Assembly (NCBI GenBank): GCA_028278455.1
Contig: JANQEH010000091.1
Span: forward strand, 1-64,000
Direction: 5' to 3'
DNA from: a bacterium
GTDB taxonomy: Bacteria > SM23-31
Length of the DNA: 64,000 bases
A program made the translations under genes and the position numbers. Positions 8,215-17,599 of this stretch are shown piece after piece. The first letter of the stretch is position 1. Each line of letters begins with the position of its first letter. The notes below the pieces were generated by a model that had not been told where the DNA came from, ran no database searches, and saw nothing but the letters and a program-made list of their open reading frames with translations.

Positions 8215-9072
8215 ATGCTTGAAAAAATAGCGCTGATATTCGATTTTGATGATACCCTGGCCCCGGATTCGACTACCGGATTCCTTAATTTCATGGGGCA
8301 CGATCCCCATACCTTCTGGAAGGATACGGTCGATCCCTTATTGGATGAAGGCTGGGATCCGGCTACAGCATACATGTTCAGGCTTATAGAGCTGTCGAAA
8401 TCTCTACCGCCTGGTGAACGGTTCACCAGAGGAAAGTTCATCGATTGGGGCAGGAAGATAAAATTCTATAAGGGTGTTCCCGGTTTATTCGGGAATCTTG
8501 ACAGCGAGATCTCGGAAATATCCCAAAGAACGAATAAGGAAATCGTGATAGAGTATTTCGTGATCAGCTCGGGTATCAGTGACATCCTTTGCAATACTTC
8601 CATCAGCGGAAATTTCACTGAGATCTGGTCAAGCGGAATGAGCTATAACGGCGAAAATGAGGAGATCCATTTTCCGAGAAACGTGATCAGTTTCACGGAC
8701 AAAACCCGTTATCTTTTCCAGATCTCCAAGGGAATAATCGGTGAAGAATTCCGGGGTAAACCTTTCGAAGTCAACCGGAGGATCGATCCGGCAAATTATT
8801 ATATTCCGTTCAACAGGATGATATTCATCGGTGACGGCTACACAGATATACCGTGTTTTTCTCTTGTCCAGAGAAACGGCGGAACGACGATTGCTGTATT
8901 TGACAAGGAACGGCGGGATAAATGGGAGAGGGCATGGGAGTTCTCGGAGGACGGCAGGGTTGCACAGCTCGCCTCGACAGATTACAGGAAGACATCCGAT
9001 CTCTATTCGGTTCTGATAATGGCGATCGAAAAGATCTGCAGCGGGATAGCAGAGAAAGGTGAGGGCAGATGA
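8215..9072 (+). CDS. HAD-superfamily phosphatase
   Basis: Haloacid dehalogenase-like hydrolase of 285 residues, presumably a phosphatase. Motif I is DFDDTL with nucleophile Asp10 and acid/base Asp12, motif II is VISSGIS, and motif IV is GDGYTD with Asp207 and Asp211. A helical cap sits between motifs I and II, and an insertion before motif IV makes the protein longer than minimal HAD enzymes. Substrate cannot be told from sequence. Its stop codon overlaps the next start by 4 bases (ATGA), and that gene in turn overlaps the ATPase gene, so the three form one operon. The association with a YhaO/YhaN-like nuclease-ATPase pair suggests a role in nucleic acid or nucleotide metabolism, which is inference. 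Confidence 0.85.
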   Translation: MLEKIALIFDFDDTLAPDSTTGFLNFMGHDPHTFWKDTVDPLLDEGWDPATAYMFRLIELSKSLPPGERFTRGKFIDWGRKIKFYKGVPGLFGNLDSEISEISQRTNKEIVIEYFVISSGISDILCNTSISGNFTEIWSSGMSYNGENEEIHFPRNVISFTDKTRYLFQISKGIIGEEFRGKPFEVNRRIDPANYYIPFNRMIFIGDGYTDIPCFSLVQRNGGTTIAVFDKERRDKWERAWEFSEDGRVAQLASTDYRKTSDLYSVLIMAIEKICSGIAEKGEGR

Positions 9073-10127
9073 AGATCGCTTTTACAGCAGATGTTCACCT
9101 TAGAACCAGAGAAGAGCACACGGAAAGATATAATGCACTGGCAAATATCTTGAATCAAATGCTGGATGAAGAGATTAGCACTCTTATAATTGCCGGTGAT
9201 CTATTCGACCTGGAGATGCAGAATTACTCTGAATTCGACGATTTATGCAGGCAGCCGGAATACAGGGATCTAAAGATATATGTTTTACCCGGTAACCATG
9301 ATCCCGGATTGGATCAGAAGTTTTTCACTTCGGGAAACCTCAGGATATTAAATAAACCTGAGATATTTAAACCGGGAGACGAGTCATTACCGCTCCTTAT
9401 ACTGCCTTATAAGTCCGGGTATACTATGGGAGAGTTTCTTGCAGAATATAAAAGCAGCCTGCCTGACAGATGGATCCTGGTCAGCCACGGAGACTACCTT
9501 TCCGGATTAAGCACTCCAAATCCATATGAGCCCGGTGTTTATATGCCGCTCAGCCGGATGGACATCCGTCAAAACGATCCGGCTGTGATCATTCTCGGGC
9601 ATATACATAAAAAAATGGATCTGGGCAGGGTCCACTATCCCGGTTCTCCCTGCGGGCTTGATATAACTGAAACCGGCCGGAGGAGCTTCATAATCCTGGA
9701 TACAAATTCGCTGGATATCTCTTCAAAACCTGTTGAGACGGATAGGATCTTCTTCAACGAGACAATAATCGCCCTTCCGGTTACTAACGAATTTGATTAC
9801 ATAGTCAAAAAGATCAGTGAGATGAAAACCAGGTGGGAGATCGGCGAGGAAGACTACGGCAGAATATTCCTGAGGATAAAGATCAGGGGATATACTTCTG
9901 ATAAAAGGCGACTGGATGAAGTTATCAGGAGTGAACTGAAAGATTTCGGTTTTTATAAAGATGAGGGGCCTGACCTCAGCGAAGTCAATGTACACAGCGA
10001 TGTGGAATTGATCAGGATAGTCGAGAAAGTAGAGGAAGAGATCGGGAATATGGATCCTGCAGGCATCACAGTCAGCCGGGAAGATATAATGGAGCAGGCC
10101 CTATACCTGATATTCGGAAAACAGTAA
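9069..10127 (+). CDS. metallophosphoesterase, YhaO/SbcD-like nuclease subunit
   Basis: Calcineurin-like phosphoesterase of 352 residues resembling the Mre11/SbcD/YhaO nucleases that act with an SMC-like ATPase on DNA ends. The five metal-binding motifs are intact and in order: ADVH (Asp8, His10), GDLFD (Asp44), GNHD at 75-78, SHGD at 139-142 and GHIH at 177-180. The C-terminal 130 residues form a separate alpha/beta region as in SbcD capping domains. It overlaps the HAD gene upstream by four bases and the ATPase gene downstream by one base (TAATG), an arrangement typical of obligate nuclease-ATPase partners. Nuclease polarity and substrate are not deducible. Confidence 0.9.
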   Translation: MKIAFTADVHLRTREEHTERYNALANILNQMLDEEISTLIIAGDLFDLEMQNYSEFDDLCRQPEYRDLKIYVLPGNHDPGLDQKFFTSGNLRILNKPEIFKPGDESLPLLILPYKSGYTMGEFLAEYKSSLPDRWILVSHGDYLSGLSTPNPYEPGVYMPLSRMDIRQNDPAVIILGHIHKKMDLGRVHYPGSPCGLDITETGRRSFIILDTNSLDISSKPVETDRIFFNETIIALPVTNEFDYIVKKISEMKTRWEIGEEDYGRIFLRIKIRGYTSDKRRLDEVIRSELKDFGFYKDEGPDLSEVNVHSDVELIRIVEKVEEEIGNMDPAGITVSREDIMEQALYLIFGKQ

Positions 10128-12241
10128 TGGGAATAAGTATAGAGAAAATAAATGTCAGAGACCTTGGCCCGCTTAAGAGCTTTTCAGCTGAATTCGGCAG
10201 GTTCAACCTGATATACAGCAGAAATGAACAGGGGAAGACTTTCCTGGCTGAATTTCTTATCAGATCGCTTTTCAGAAAACCGAAAGACTGGGGATATATC
10301 CGAAAAAGTGGAAAGGGAAAGATTACGCTATCGGGACTTGCAGATGGGATTACCGAGCTAACACCCGCAAAAAAACCTAAACTCGAAGATTGCTGGGAGG
10401 AGAAGGATTCCGGTCTTCCGCCTTCACTTGCCAGGCTCCTTGTCGTCCGTGGAGGATCTGCTGGAATTGAAGAGGGTGATGCAGGTATAAGCAAGCCATT
10501 CATAAAGAATATTCTGTCAGGCAAGAAATTACTGGATAAAATTGACGATGACAAAAATATTTCCCGGACAACAAAAAATGCAGAGATCGAAGAAGGAAGG
10601 ATCATTATTGCGAGAAAAGGTGACGGTGAGAGGCTCGAAGAATTAAAAGATAAACTGGCTGATTTAGACAGCCTTTTTGCAGAGATCGAGGACAATTACC
10701 CGGCAGGAAAGCTAGCAGCTCTGAAGATCGATAAAAGATCGCTCGATGATCGACTTGAAGTAATGAAAAACGCAAGGAGATACGAGGCTTATCTCGTAAG
10801 CCGTAAGATAAGCGATCTTAAAGAAGAACTGAACAAGCTGCCGGACCAGAGCCTGGACCAGCTGTTTCGTGAAATTTCAGAGTATGGAAGCCTGAAAAGC
10901 AATATTGAGGATATGGAGAGCACATATAATGACCTCCGTGAAGAAAGCAAAGATTATAACTGGTTGAATGAAGCCAGGGCAGTTTATGAAGCGACGTCCG
11001 AAATCGCGGAAAGCCCCGATCTAAGGATCATTCTTGCGGGAGCAGCAGCAGCAATAATTTCCGTAGTTCTATTTATACTTGATCAAAAGATTGCAGGGGC
11101 AGTTTCATTTACTGTTATGGCTGCAGTCTCCGGATATTTTATAAAGAGGCTTCTTGGATCACTAAAAGATAAAAGCCGGAGTGAAGAGCTGGAAAGTATC
11201 AGGAAGGAGTTTCTTAAAAGAACAGGTTCAGAATTATCCGATATTGCTGTTCTTGATTCAGCTTTGAAAGAGCAGGAAAGCATCCTCAACAAATCTGCAG
11301 GTATAATGGATGAGCTGGAAAAACACAAAATCAAACTGCGAGATCTGAGATCATCGATAACTCAGCTTTTCCTTTCTCTTTGCGGTGAAGAAAAGAGTGA
11401 GTCTGAATGGAATTTTAGCCTGAATAGCCTGAGAAAGGATCAAAAAGATATAACCGGGATGATCAATGAATACAGGGTAACACTTTCCGGGTTGAAAGTT
11501 CATGAATCGGATCATCTTTCCATGGATCCGGGGAAAAAATTCAGCCAGGAAGAATATGACAGGCTGAAAGAGGGTGCAGATCATATTTTCCATGAGATCA
11601 GCGACCAGGAACAGCATTTAGGCAGCCTGAAGGACAGGATCGGATTTGAAACAGGGGATGATCGCGATACGGACCTCGAAAAGCTTATTGACAATCTGCA
11701 CAAAAAAAGGATTCAAACCGCATATGAGCTGAACGATACTACTGCGGGGATCATTGCCGGAATTACAGTGCATGGTGTGATCGAAAAGCTGAGGGAAGAG
11801 GAAGATGAGAAGATCCACGACGGATTAAGTTCTACAGCGGTGCTGGATAATCTGAAAAACCTGACAGGTAGGTATAACAACCTGAGGCTTGAAGGAAATG
11901 ACCTTATAATATCAGACGATCATGAAGAGTTTGATATCAAAGATCTCAGTACAGGCGCCCGGGAGCAGGTCATGCTGGCATTAAGGCTCGGGTTTGGTTC
12001 AAAGATCGCGGATAATGAGCCTCTTTTTCTGATACTTGACGATGCATTCCAGCACTGTGACTGGAAAAAAAGAGAGATACTTGTCGGCCGGCTGGCAGAA
12101 GCTTCAAAAGAAGGCTGGCAGATTATTTATCTGACCATGGATGACCATATTAGAGGGCTGTTTGTCAATGCCCGGGAGGAAAATTCCGAACTTGACTGCA
12201 GGATAATCGACCTTGATAAGGAGGAAAAACTGAACGCCTGA
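10127..12241 (+). CDS. YhaN/SbcC-like SMC-type ATPase with internal membrane hairpin
   Basis: An ABC/SMC-type ATPase of 704 residues. The N-terminal P-loop reads SRNEQGKT at 31-38, so the usual first Gly of the Walker A motif is Ser. Coiled-coil arms fill the middle, broken near residues 300-343 by two hydrophobic helices (IILAGAAAAIISVVLFIL and AVSFTVMAAVSGYFI) forming a membrane hairpin, a feature of YhaN-type proteins rather than SbcC. The C-terminal lobe has the signature LSTGAREQ near 606 and Walker B FLILDDAF near 633-640. The hinge lacks a visible CxxC zinc hook. The start overlaps the stop of the phosphoesterase gene. Probable role: membrane-tethered ATPase of a DNA-end or RNA processing nuclease. 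Confidence 0.85.
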   Translation: MGISIEKINVRDLGPLKSFSAEFGRFNLIYSRNEQGKTFLAEFLIRSLFRKPKDWGYIRKSGKGKITLSGLADGITELTPAKKPKLEDCWEEKDSGLPPSLARLLVVRGGSAGIEEGDAGISKPFIKNILSGKKLLDKIDDDKNISRTTKNAEIEEGRIIIARKGDGERLEELKDKLADLDSLFAEIEDNYPAGKLAALKIDKRSLDDRLEVMKNARRYEAYLVSRKISDLKEELNKLPDQSLDQLFREISEYGSLKSNIEDMESTYNDLREESKDYNWLNEARAVYEATSEIAESPDLRIILAGAAAAIISVVLFILDQKIAGAVSFTVMAAVSGYFIKRLLGSLKDKSRSEELESIRKEFLKRTGSELSDIAVLDSALKEQESILNKSAGIMDELEKHKIKLRDLRSSITQLFLSLCGEEKSESEWNFSLNSLRKDQKDITGMINEYRVTLSGLKVHESDHLSMDPGKKFSQEEYDRLKEGADHIFHEISDQEQHLGSLKDRIGFETGDDRDTDLEKLIDNLHKKRIQTAYELNDTTAGIIAGITVHGVIEKLREEEDEKIHDGLSSTAVLDNLKNLTGRYNNLRLEGNDLIISDDHEEFDIKDLSTGAREQVMLALRLGFGSKIADNEPLFLILDDAFQHCDWKKREILVGRLAEASKEGWQIIYLTMDDHIRGLFVNAREENSELDCRIIDLDKEEKLNA

Positions 12242-12276
12242 TCCGGTATTTTGTCTTGCTTTTTCCTAAAAATTTG

Positions 12277-12282
12277 TATAAT
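12277..12282 (+). promoter_or_regulatory. candidate -10 box for the 12360 gene
   Basis: A perfect TATAAT about 78 bases before the ATG. Upstream TTGCTT and TTGTCT hexamers are at imperfect spacing (15 and 20 bases), so only the -10 box is convincing. Confidence 0.3.
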
Positions 12283-12359
12283 TTAGGCGATTCTGTCATT
12301 ACTGCAGGAGTTGCAACAACGGACTAGAGATACGGCTCTTTAACAAAAGGAGATAGTTG

Positions 12360-12956
12360 ATGGGAAAGGAGTTTACCGAAGTAGTAATGGTTGGACCCTT
12401 GAGACTGATCAAAGGATTCGTCCATGGATATCTTCTTGGTAAAGGCAACCTCAGACGCCCTTTCTTTCATCTTAAAACCGGAACGATCAGAAGAGATACT
12501 ATTCTCGGCAGCCTAAGGACTTTCTTCGAGATGGAAAATAAAATTCCCTTCTGCCTTGAAACGAGCATGCTGTATGATTTCGAGAATGCCGCAGAGATTG
12601 CCAAGGAACGTTTCGGGATATATGTAAAAGAAAAGAGGGCGATCCTCTCCGCGGAATTCCAGTTTGAACACAGGATCCTGAACAGGCAATTGGCTGGATT
12701 GTGCAAGGATATTTTCACACTTATCCCGGAAGGGATTGAGATCTTCGATTATATACCGGTCGAGGAAGACAGGTCGGATTATCCGGCTCTTACTTTCAAG
12801 GGATCGGCCCCGAGGTACTGTTATATCGGCGAGGGTATGGTTTACGGTGAATTCGAGCCTGTGATTAAGTTCTATATGAATATAATGGGGAGCAGGTGTT
12901 CGGAATTTTTCAACTGCCATGACCTGAAGCTGAACCTCGATGAAAAAGAGGAATGA
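12360..12956 (+). CDS. conserved hypothetical protein, unknown function
   Basis: No family recognised. The 198-residue soluble protein begins at an ATG with AAGGAG seven bases upstream; a TTG three bases earlier is too close to that site. It has no signal peptide or membrane segment. It mixes amphipathic helices with beta strands, and contains several Cys (for example CLETSM, LCKDIF, RCSEFFNC), with three of them clustered in the C-terminal 25 residues, but no spacing typical of a zinc site. It is a single gene with its own probable promoter and terminator, convergent with the KAP NTPase gene. Confidence 0.75.
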   Translation: MGKEFTEVVMVGPLRLIKGFVHGYLLGKGNLRRPFFHLKTGTIRRDTILGSLRTFFEMENKIPFCLETSMLYDFENAAEIAKERFGIYVKEKRAILSAEFQFEHRILNRQLAGLCKDIFTLIPEGIEIFDYIPVEEDRSDYPALTFKGSAPRYCYIGEGMVYGEFEPVIKFYMNIMGSRCSEFFNCHDLKLNLDEKEE

Positions 12957-12978
12957 TATATAGATGATGTTGATTTTG

Positions 12979-13015
12979 AACCGCTGGTTGTATATTACGA
13001 TCAGCGGTTTTTTTA
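12979..13015 (+). terminator. intrinsic terminator
   Basis: Stem AACCGCTG at 12979-12986 pairs with CAGCGGTT at 13002-13009, followed by a T run to 13015. It ends transcription of the 12360 gene immediately before the convergent KAP gene ends. Confidence 0.7.
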
Positions 13016-16000
13016 TTACCAGAAAATAGAATCGCTGAACTCTCCGAGTTTTTTATCCTTTGAAAGGAACTCAAATAACTGCGGATCATCCACCCAGCAG
13101 CCTTTTTTGAAACCGGCTGCTTCTATTACTGAAGAAATCTTTTTAAGTTTTGTATTTTGTGATTTCAACTTTGTTACTTTTTCTGCTTCTTCTTCAAGAT
13201 AAACAAGCAATCTCTTGGATCCCGTGTTCTTCTTCAGAAGATCCGTGCACTGGGGCCACTTCATTGTCAGAACTACGAATTTAGCAATTGCTTCGTCATC
13301 CGGAATGTTATCTGTTTCTGCGCTCTGTGCAAGAGAAATTAAACTCAGAAGACGAAATTCATTGATGAATCTTTTCATTTGTCTTGGATTGTCACTGAAA
13401 AATTCCGCATTATCCCTCAGCCTTTTTTCCAGTATCGGATCATCTTCAAACTTCTCGCTGTATTCCTGAAGCATTGCCTCCTGGTGGATTTCCCGTTCCT
13501 CTTCATCGACAGCTTCCTTAAAACGCTTATCCCGGATTGTTTTGAATTCGTTGAAGTCTCTCGCTTTGTTATAATCCTTCATTCTTATTTCGGCAATCTT
13601 CTTTTCCCTTTCGACCCTTTTCATTTTTTCAGCTTCCTCTTTGTTCGGAGACTCATCTTCTGTTCTATCCCGGATTAGTTGTTCATCTTCCAGTGTTTTA
13701 CCTATGAGACTGTCCAAATATTTATCTCTTCCGGTTTCATCAGGCGGAGGAATGGTAATTGGCAGCTGAATAAATTTTTCCATGAATTTCATTCCCATGG
13801 GCTCGGAATTGTTAATTGTCGTGTATGTAACGAGCCGCTCTATCACCTTGATATTTGCCACCTCAAGGGCAGTTGAGACTATTACCGGATCCATACCGAG
13901 TACGAAAATGCAGTTTTTATAATCTCCGGATAAAAACAGATTGAGCGCTTCGATAACATCAGCTACATTACGGGGTTCGCATCTGTCAAGATCGTCGATG
14001 AACACCACCAGTGGTTCATTTTCCGTAGTTATCAGATCGATAACTTTTTTAAGATCCGATTCTACAAGGTGCAGGTAACCCATCCTGTCTTCGTAATTCG
14101 GTTCCTTAACGTAGTCAAGAAAATCTCCCGAGAATTTTTCCTCTCTGTTTCTTAAATGCAATACGACGGAATTTGCTATACTCGCTAAAACAGCCAGACC
14201 TGTACCTTTAACTCCTATATTCGGTCCGAATATTTCTGCCATTTTTGGAACAAATGATAGGAAAGGTGTAAGAAGTATTAAAGGTAGGTAAAACAGAAAT
14301 ATTTTCAATGTTTTATTGAACAGAAAATTTTGTACTTTGATTCTAACTTTTTCTGGATCGATCCTCTTGAGGCTGAGCTTCAGCAGAAACTCTTCTCTTT
14401 CAACCGGATTCATTCTTGCGGTTATCTGTGAAATAATGCAGTAAGCCATCCCTGCCCATATCTGTTCGCTTTTCTGATACTTCCAGGCATTGAACCAGAC
14501 AGTCGGCCTGCGGCTTTTCATAGATTTATACTTTGTAGGATATTTCAGGTTTTCATCCTGCTTGAAATCTTTTAGAATATTCAGCATCTGCCTGAAACTA
14601 AGATGGGATTTCAAACTCTTCACCTGCTCAGTTTCTTTCTCGAACTCCGGATCGAGCAGGTACTGTATTTTCTTCATCAGAGATGTTTTTCCTGCTCCCC
14701 AGGGTGCCTTGATCCCGATTGTCAACGGGGGTTTTGTTTTAGGGCTGACGATAAGGTCTCTTATAACATTGGCATAATACTTATACCCAAGCTGATCCTC
14801 CAGAGTCCACATATCCTGCTCGATCATAGTGTCTGTGGTCGTAAGGCCTGAAGGCGGTTTTATTTCTTCAACTATCTCTTCTTCAATGGTATCAATTTTT
14901 TGCTGATCGTCCGAAAGGTGCATTTCCTCTTCGCCAATACCAACAGCAGGAGTTTCGGGCGTCGGTGGCTTTTCAGACTCAATCGGGATAAGGTTGATAA
15001 TTTCGAAGGCCTCCTTATAGTTTAACTCTGAATTTAGGCGGCTCCTGAAGTATGGATTAGATAATCTCTCAAGATTCTTCTTTGACTTCATTGTCTCATA
15101 TGGAATGAAATCTGATAACTTCTTTTTATAAGTAATCTGGATATTTTTAGTTATTTTTCCAGACGCATCCTTTATATATTCCTCAGCAACACCCCAACCA
15201 TAAATACCTATGGCAGGACCTGTATTTGCCTGCCAGAGAAAAACAATATCTCCTCTTTCGATCTTCCTTGAGCTTGTTTCAAACGAATCCATACTTTCCT
15301 GGAGAATCCTGCTATGAAGCAGTCTTGAGTTATCTCGATTCTTTAAGATCCAGTAAGTTGTATTTTTCTTTTCAGATTTTTGTCTTTTCTTAGATTTAGG
15401 CGGCTTATATTCTACCTCTTCAAGTTTTAATGGATCATATATAGTTTTTCCTTCTTGCTTTTTCTCAAGATTCAATGGATCGTAGATTACCCTTTTGGTT
15501 ACGTGCCAATTCTTTATAACTTGAAGTATTTCTTTTGATTCATTACAGAGTTCTTTATCATAGAGTTCCTTTTGATGTATCCTTTCAGCCTGACGTAAAT
15601 TGGTTGACGAACCTTCAATATTATTTCTTTTAGCTTCAATTATTCCATGCAATCCATAGCCTAAAAAGCGAGCCTCAGGATCGGTTTTTACCCGATCATA
15701 TTCGTTTAATTCACCGCTCAAAATTGATGCATGTTCTAGATTTTGTGCTGTCAAGTATAGTCTTATTGTTTTTACAATTAGCCAAAACGAGAACACCGGA
15801 ACTTCGTTGTCTCTGGCAATTTGTTCAACTTCATCCAGAAAATCCTTTGTCCTTTCCATTCCTCCAGATACAATCTCGCGTACAGCCTTATTTAAGAAGT
15901 ACTCGGTTTTTACTACAATAATTCGATCCCATATTTTCTTGGAAGTTAACCTGTCAATTTTCTGCTCAACATCAGTGAATTGTCTGAGATATTCAAGTCC

Positions 16001-16315
16001 GGCAACTGCATACTCATAAATATCTATAAATTCATATTCCAGGTTTGGATACTCGTAAGGGTATCCAGCATTAAGACATCCTTCTAAGACTTCTTTGAAA
16101 ATTGCATATCTGTCGAGATCGAAGGAAGTTTCAGGGTGAGGGAATATATCAATAAGTCTCTTTGTAAAAGTACTTTTGGTAGTTCTTTCTTTTTGAACAA
16201 GAGTGGTGATTGTTTCAAAATCATTTTTATAGAAATCATATATCACCTTATAAGCTTCCCTGTCATCGATTTTATCGACTAACGCTCTGTATTGTCTCTC
16301 TCTCCGTCCAAACAT
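13016..16315 (-). CDS. KAP-family P-loop NTPase with EVE-like (PUA-fold) domain
   Basis: A 1099-residue protein in three parts. Residues 1-310 are alpha-helical, TPR-like. Residues about 319-445 look like an EVE domain (start TTYWILKNRD; core IERGDIVFLW; then GPAIGIYGWGVAEE), a fold that binds modified bases. Residues about 500-1099 are a KAP NTPase: Walker A APWGAGKTS with Lys543 and Thr544, the usual first Gly replaced by Ala; hydrophobic segments near 668-690 and 703-720 inserted in the NTPase as is characteristic of KAP; Walker B VVFIDDLDRC with Asp774-Asp775; then a highly charged helical region and RQMKRFINEF. A short internal duplication (IYDPLNLE / IYDPLKLE) precedes the EVE part. GGAG lies 8 bases before the ATG. 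KAP proteins include the phage-exclusion protein PifA, so antiphage defence is a reasonable inference; no partner gene is adjacent. Confidence 0.85.
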   Translation of the reverse strand: MFGRRERQYRALVDKIDDREAYKVIYDFYKNDFETITTLVQKERTTKSTFTKRLIDIFPHPETSFDLDRYAIFKEVLEGCLNAGYPYEYPNLEYEFIDIYEYAVAGLEYLRQFTDVEQKIDRLTSKKIWDRIIVVKTEYFLNKAVREIVSGGMERTKDFLDEVEQIARDNEVPVFSFWLIVKTIRLYLTAQNLEHASILSGELNEYDRVKTDPEARFLGYGLHGIIEAKRNNIEGSSTNLRQAERIHQKELYDKELCNESKEILQVIKNWHVTKRVIYDPLNLEKKQEGKTIYDPLKLEEVEYKPPKSKKRQKSEKKNTTYWILKNRDNSRLLHSRILQESMDSFETSSRKIERGDIVFLWQANTGPAIGIYGWGVAEEYIKDASGKITKNIQITYKKKLSDFIPYETMKSKKNLERLSNPYFRSRLNSELNYKEAFEIINLIPIESEKPPTPETPAVGIGEEEMHLSDDQQKIDTIEEEIVEEIKPPSGLTTTDTMIEQDMWTLEDQLGYKYYANVIRDLIVSPKTKPPLTIGIKAPWGAGKTSLMKKIQYLLDPEFEKETEQVKSLKSHLSFRQMLNILKDFKQDENLKYPTKYKSMKSRRPTVWFNAWKYQKSEQIWAGMAYCIISQITARMNPVEREEFLLKLSLKRIDPEKVRIKVQNFLFNKTLKIFLFYLPLILLTPFLSFVPKMAEIFGPNIGVKGTGLAVLASIANSVVLHLRNREEKFSGDFLDYVKEPNYEDRMGYLHLVESDLKKVIDLITTENEPLVVFIDDLDRCEPRNVADVIEALNLFLSGDYKNCIFVLGMDPVIVSTALEVANIKVIERLVTYTTINNSEPMGMKFMEKFIQLPITIPPPDETGRDKYLDSLIGKTLEDEQLIRDRTEDESPNKEEAEKMKRVEREKKIAEIRMKDYNKARDFNEFKTIRDKRFKEAVDEEEREIHQEAMLQEYSEKFEDDPILEKRLRDNAEFFSDNPRQMKRFINEFRLLSLISLAQSAETDNIPDDEAIAKFVVLTMKWPQCTDLLKKNTGSKRLLVYLEEEAEKVTKLKSQNTKLKKISSVIEAAGFKKGCWVDDPQLFEFLSKDKKLGEFSDSIFW

Positions 16316-16390
16316 ATTTATGCTCCGGAATATTTTTTAAACTTAGAGTTTAATATGGTTCACGAAAACCGAACATGTATTTCAGCTCAC

Positions 16391-16452
16391 TGTTGGTGCT
16401 TTCACCGACAGTGTTCAATAGTATAAATGCGTGTTTGTGAAAACACCAACAC
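16391..16452. repeat. two-hairpin GGTG/CACC repeat element
   Basis: TGTTGGTG/CACCGACA at 16391-16410 and GTGTTTGTG/CACCAACAC at 16431-16452. Same layout as 8007-8061. It lies in the 444-bp gap upstream of the KAP gene. Confidence 0.6.
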
Positions 16453-16663
16453 CCAGCTTAGCATTATTTCTATTAAATATTCTATCTGTTAGTTAAGATC
16501 ACAGAATTTTAATTTGATTTTCTGCAGAATTGTGTTATTATCTATTCAGTATAAGTTTCGTGAGAAGAAAATGCCCAAAAGGTCCAACAGAATAATAATA
16601 CATTTTATATGGAAATCAAAATTATTTTTTCTTGGACAGAAGCGAAACCTGAATCCTTTCTGA

Positions 16664-16710
16664 AGATTTCTCGGCTTATCCCGCCAGGGCTTCGCTCGAT
16701 ATGACAGAAA
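16664..16710. repeat. ATTTCGAG-type intergenic repeat
   Basis: Reverse-orientation copy running from GAAGATTTCTCGGC to CGCTCGATATGACAG. The rest of the gap 16316-16759 is AT-rich without a visible gene. Confidence 0.65.
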
Positions 16711-16759
16711 GTATTTTCAGTAAAAGCCGATATAATAGAATATTATACAATTCATTTGA

Positions 16760-17434
16760 ATGATAACCGTAGAAAACACAATATTCGAAAAGACTCCCGG
16801 TTATAAGGCGGGGTATCTGGAATTGGATAATTTATCCATACGTGACAGCGACGAGGATTTCTGGAAGATATTCGATGAAGAGACAGAGAGGATCCTGGAA
16901 TCGTTTGAATTGAGCACCATAGGGGAGAGCGAGGCCATATCGGGTATGAGAAAACTCTATAAAGGATGGAAGATCGACTATACCCGGTATCGCCCTTCCT
17001 CCGAAAGACTCTTACGGAGATTATTAAAAGGAAATAACCTCTACAGGGTTAATACTGTTGTAGATGTCTGCAATCTTATTTCACTGAAATACCTGCTTCC
17101 GATAGGTTTGTATGATATGGTGAAAGCGAAGGGTGATATTTCTGTCAGGTTCGGCAGGGAAGGAGATTCCTACATGGGGATAACAGGACTGGAGATCAGC
17201 GCCGGAGGAAAGGTTGTAGTCTATGACGATGAGGGGCCAGTCGGAAGCCCGGCGACAGACAGCAAAAGAACGGCACTGGATACTGGATCCGAAAAGGTGC
17301 TATGCTTATTTCACTGCCCGGAGAATATTGGCGATGAATATCTCGAAGAGATGATAACAGATTTTTATGACAGGCTTACCGGGCTGCAGGAGGATCCGCC
17401 CGGGATAGTGGAGAGAGGGATAGCAAGGCGATAG
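16760..17434 (+). CDS. B3/B4 tRNA-binding-domain protein
   Basis: A 224-residue stand-alone B3/B4 domain, the fold found in the beta subunit of phenylalanyl-tRNA synthetase where it hydrolyses mischarged tRNA. The family pattern is visible: TRYRPSSERLLRRLLKG near 75-91, then VNTVVDVCNLISLKYLLPIGLYD near 97-119, then the strand-rich second half with RFGREGD. Free-standing homologues are widespread and poorly characterised, with editing of misacylated tRNA proposed for some. It is a single gene, convergent with the outer-membrane protein gene, separated by a long inverted repeat. No partner synthetase gene is nearby. Confidence 0.85.
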   Translation: MITVENTIFEKTPGYKAGYLELDNLSIRDSDEDFWKIFDEETERILESFELSTIGESEAISGMRKLYKGWKIDYTRYRPSSERLLRRLLKGNNLYRVNTVVDVCNLISLKYLLPIGLYDMVKAKGDISVRFGREGDSYMGITGLEISAGGKVVVYDDEGPVGSPATDSKRTALDTGSEKVLCLFHCPENIGDEYLEEMITDFYDRLTGLQEDPPGIVERGIARR

Positions 17435-17455
17435 ATGTTAAAAAGATTTATTAAA

Positions 17456-17592
17456 TCCCCCTTTAAAAAGAGGGAGCCGGCAGTATTGTTAGTAGATATG
17501 TAATAGTCTCTATTACCGTAATTTATTTCACCACAGAGGTTCAGAGAGTATAGAGTTTTGCTCTTTTTATACTCTGTGCCTCTGTGGTGAAA
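17456..17592. repeat. palindromic repeats between convergent genes
   Basis: A decayed CCCCCTTT/AAAGAGGGA element at 17456-17475, then a long inverted repeat whose 14-bp arms TTTCACCACAGAGG (17526-17539) and CCTCTGTGGTGAAA (17579-17592) are perfect complements, with a second inner pairing of AGAGTATA and TATACTCT. It could act as a bidirectional terminator. Fragments of the CTCTGTGG motif also occur near 6405. Confidence 0.65.
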
Positions 17593-17599
17593 TGAGTTT

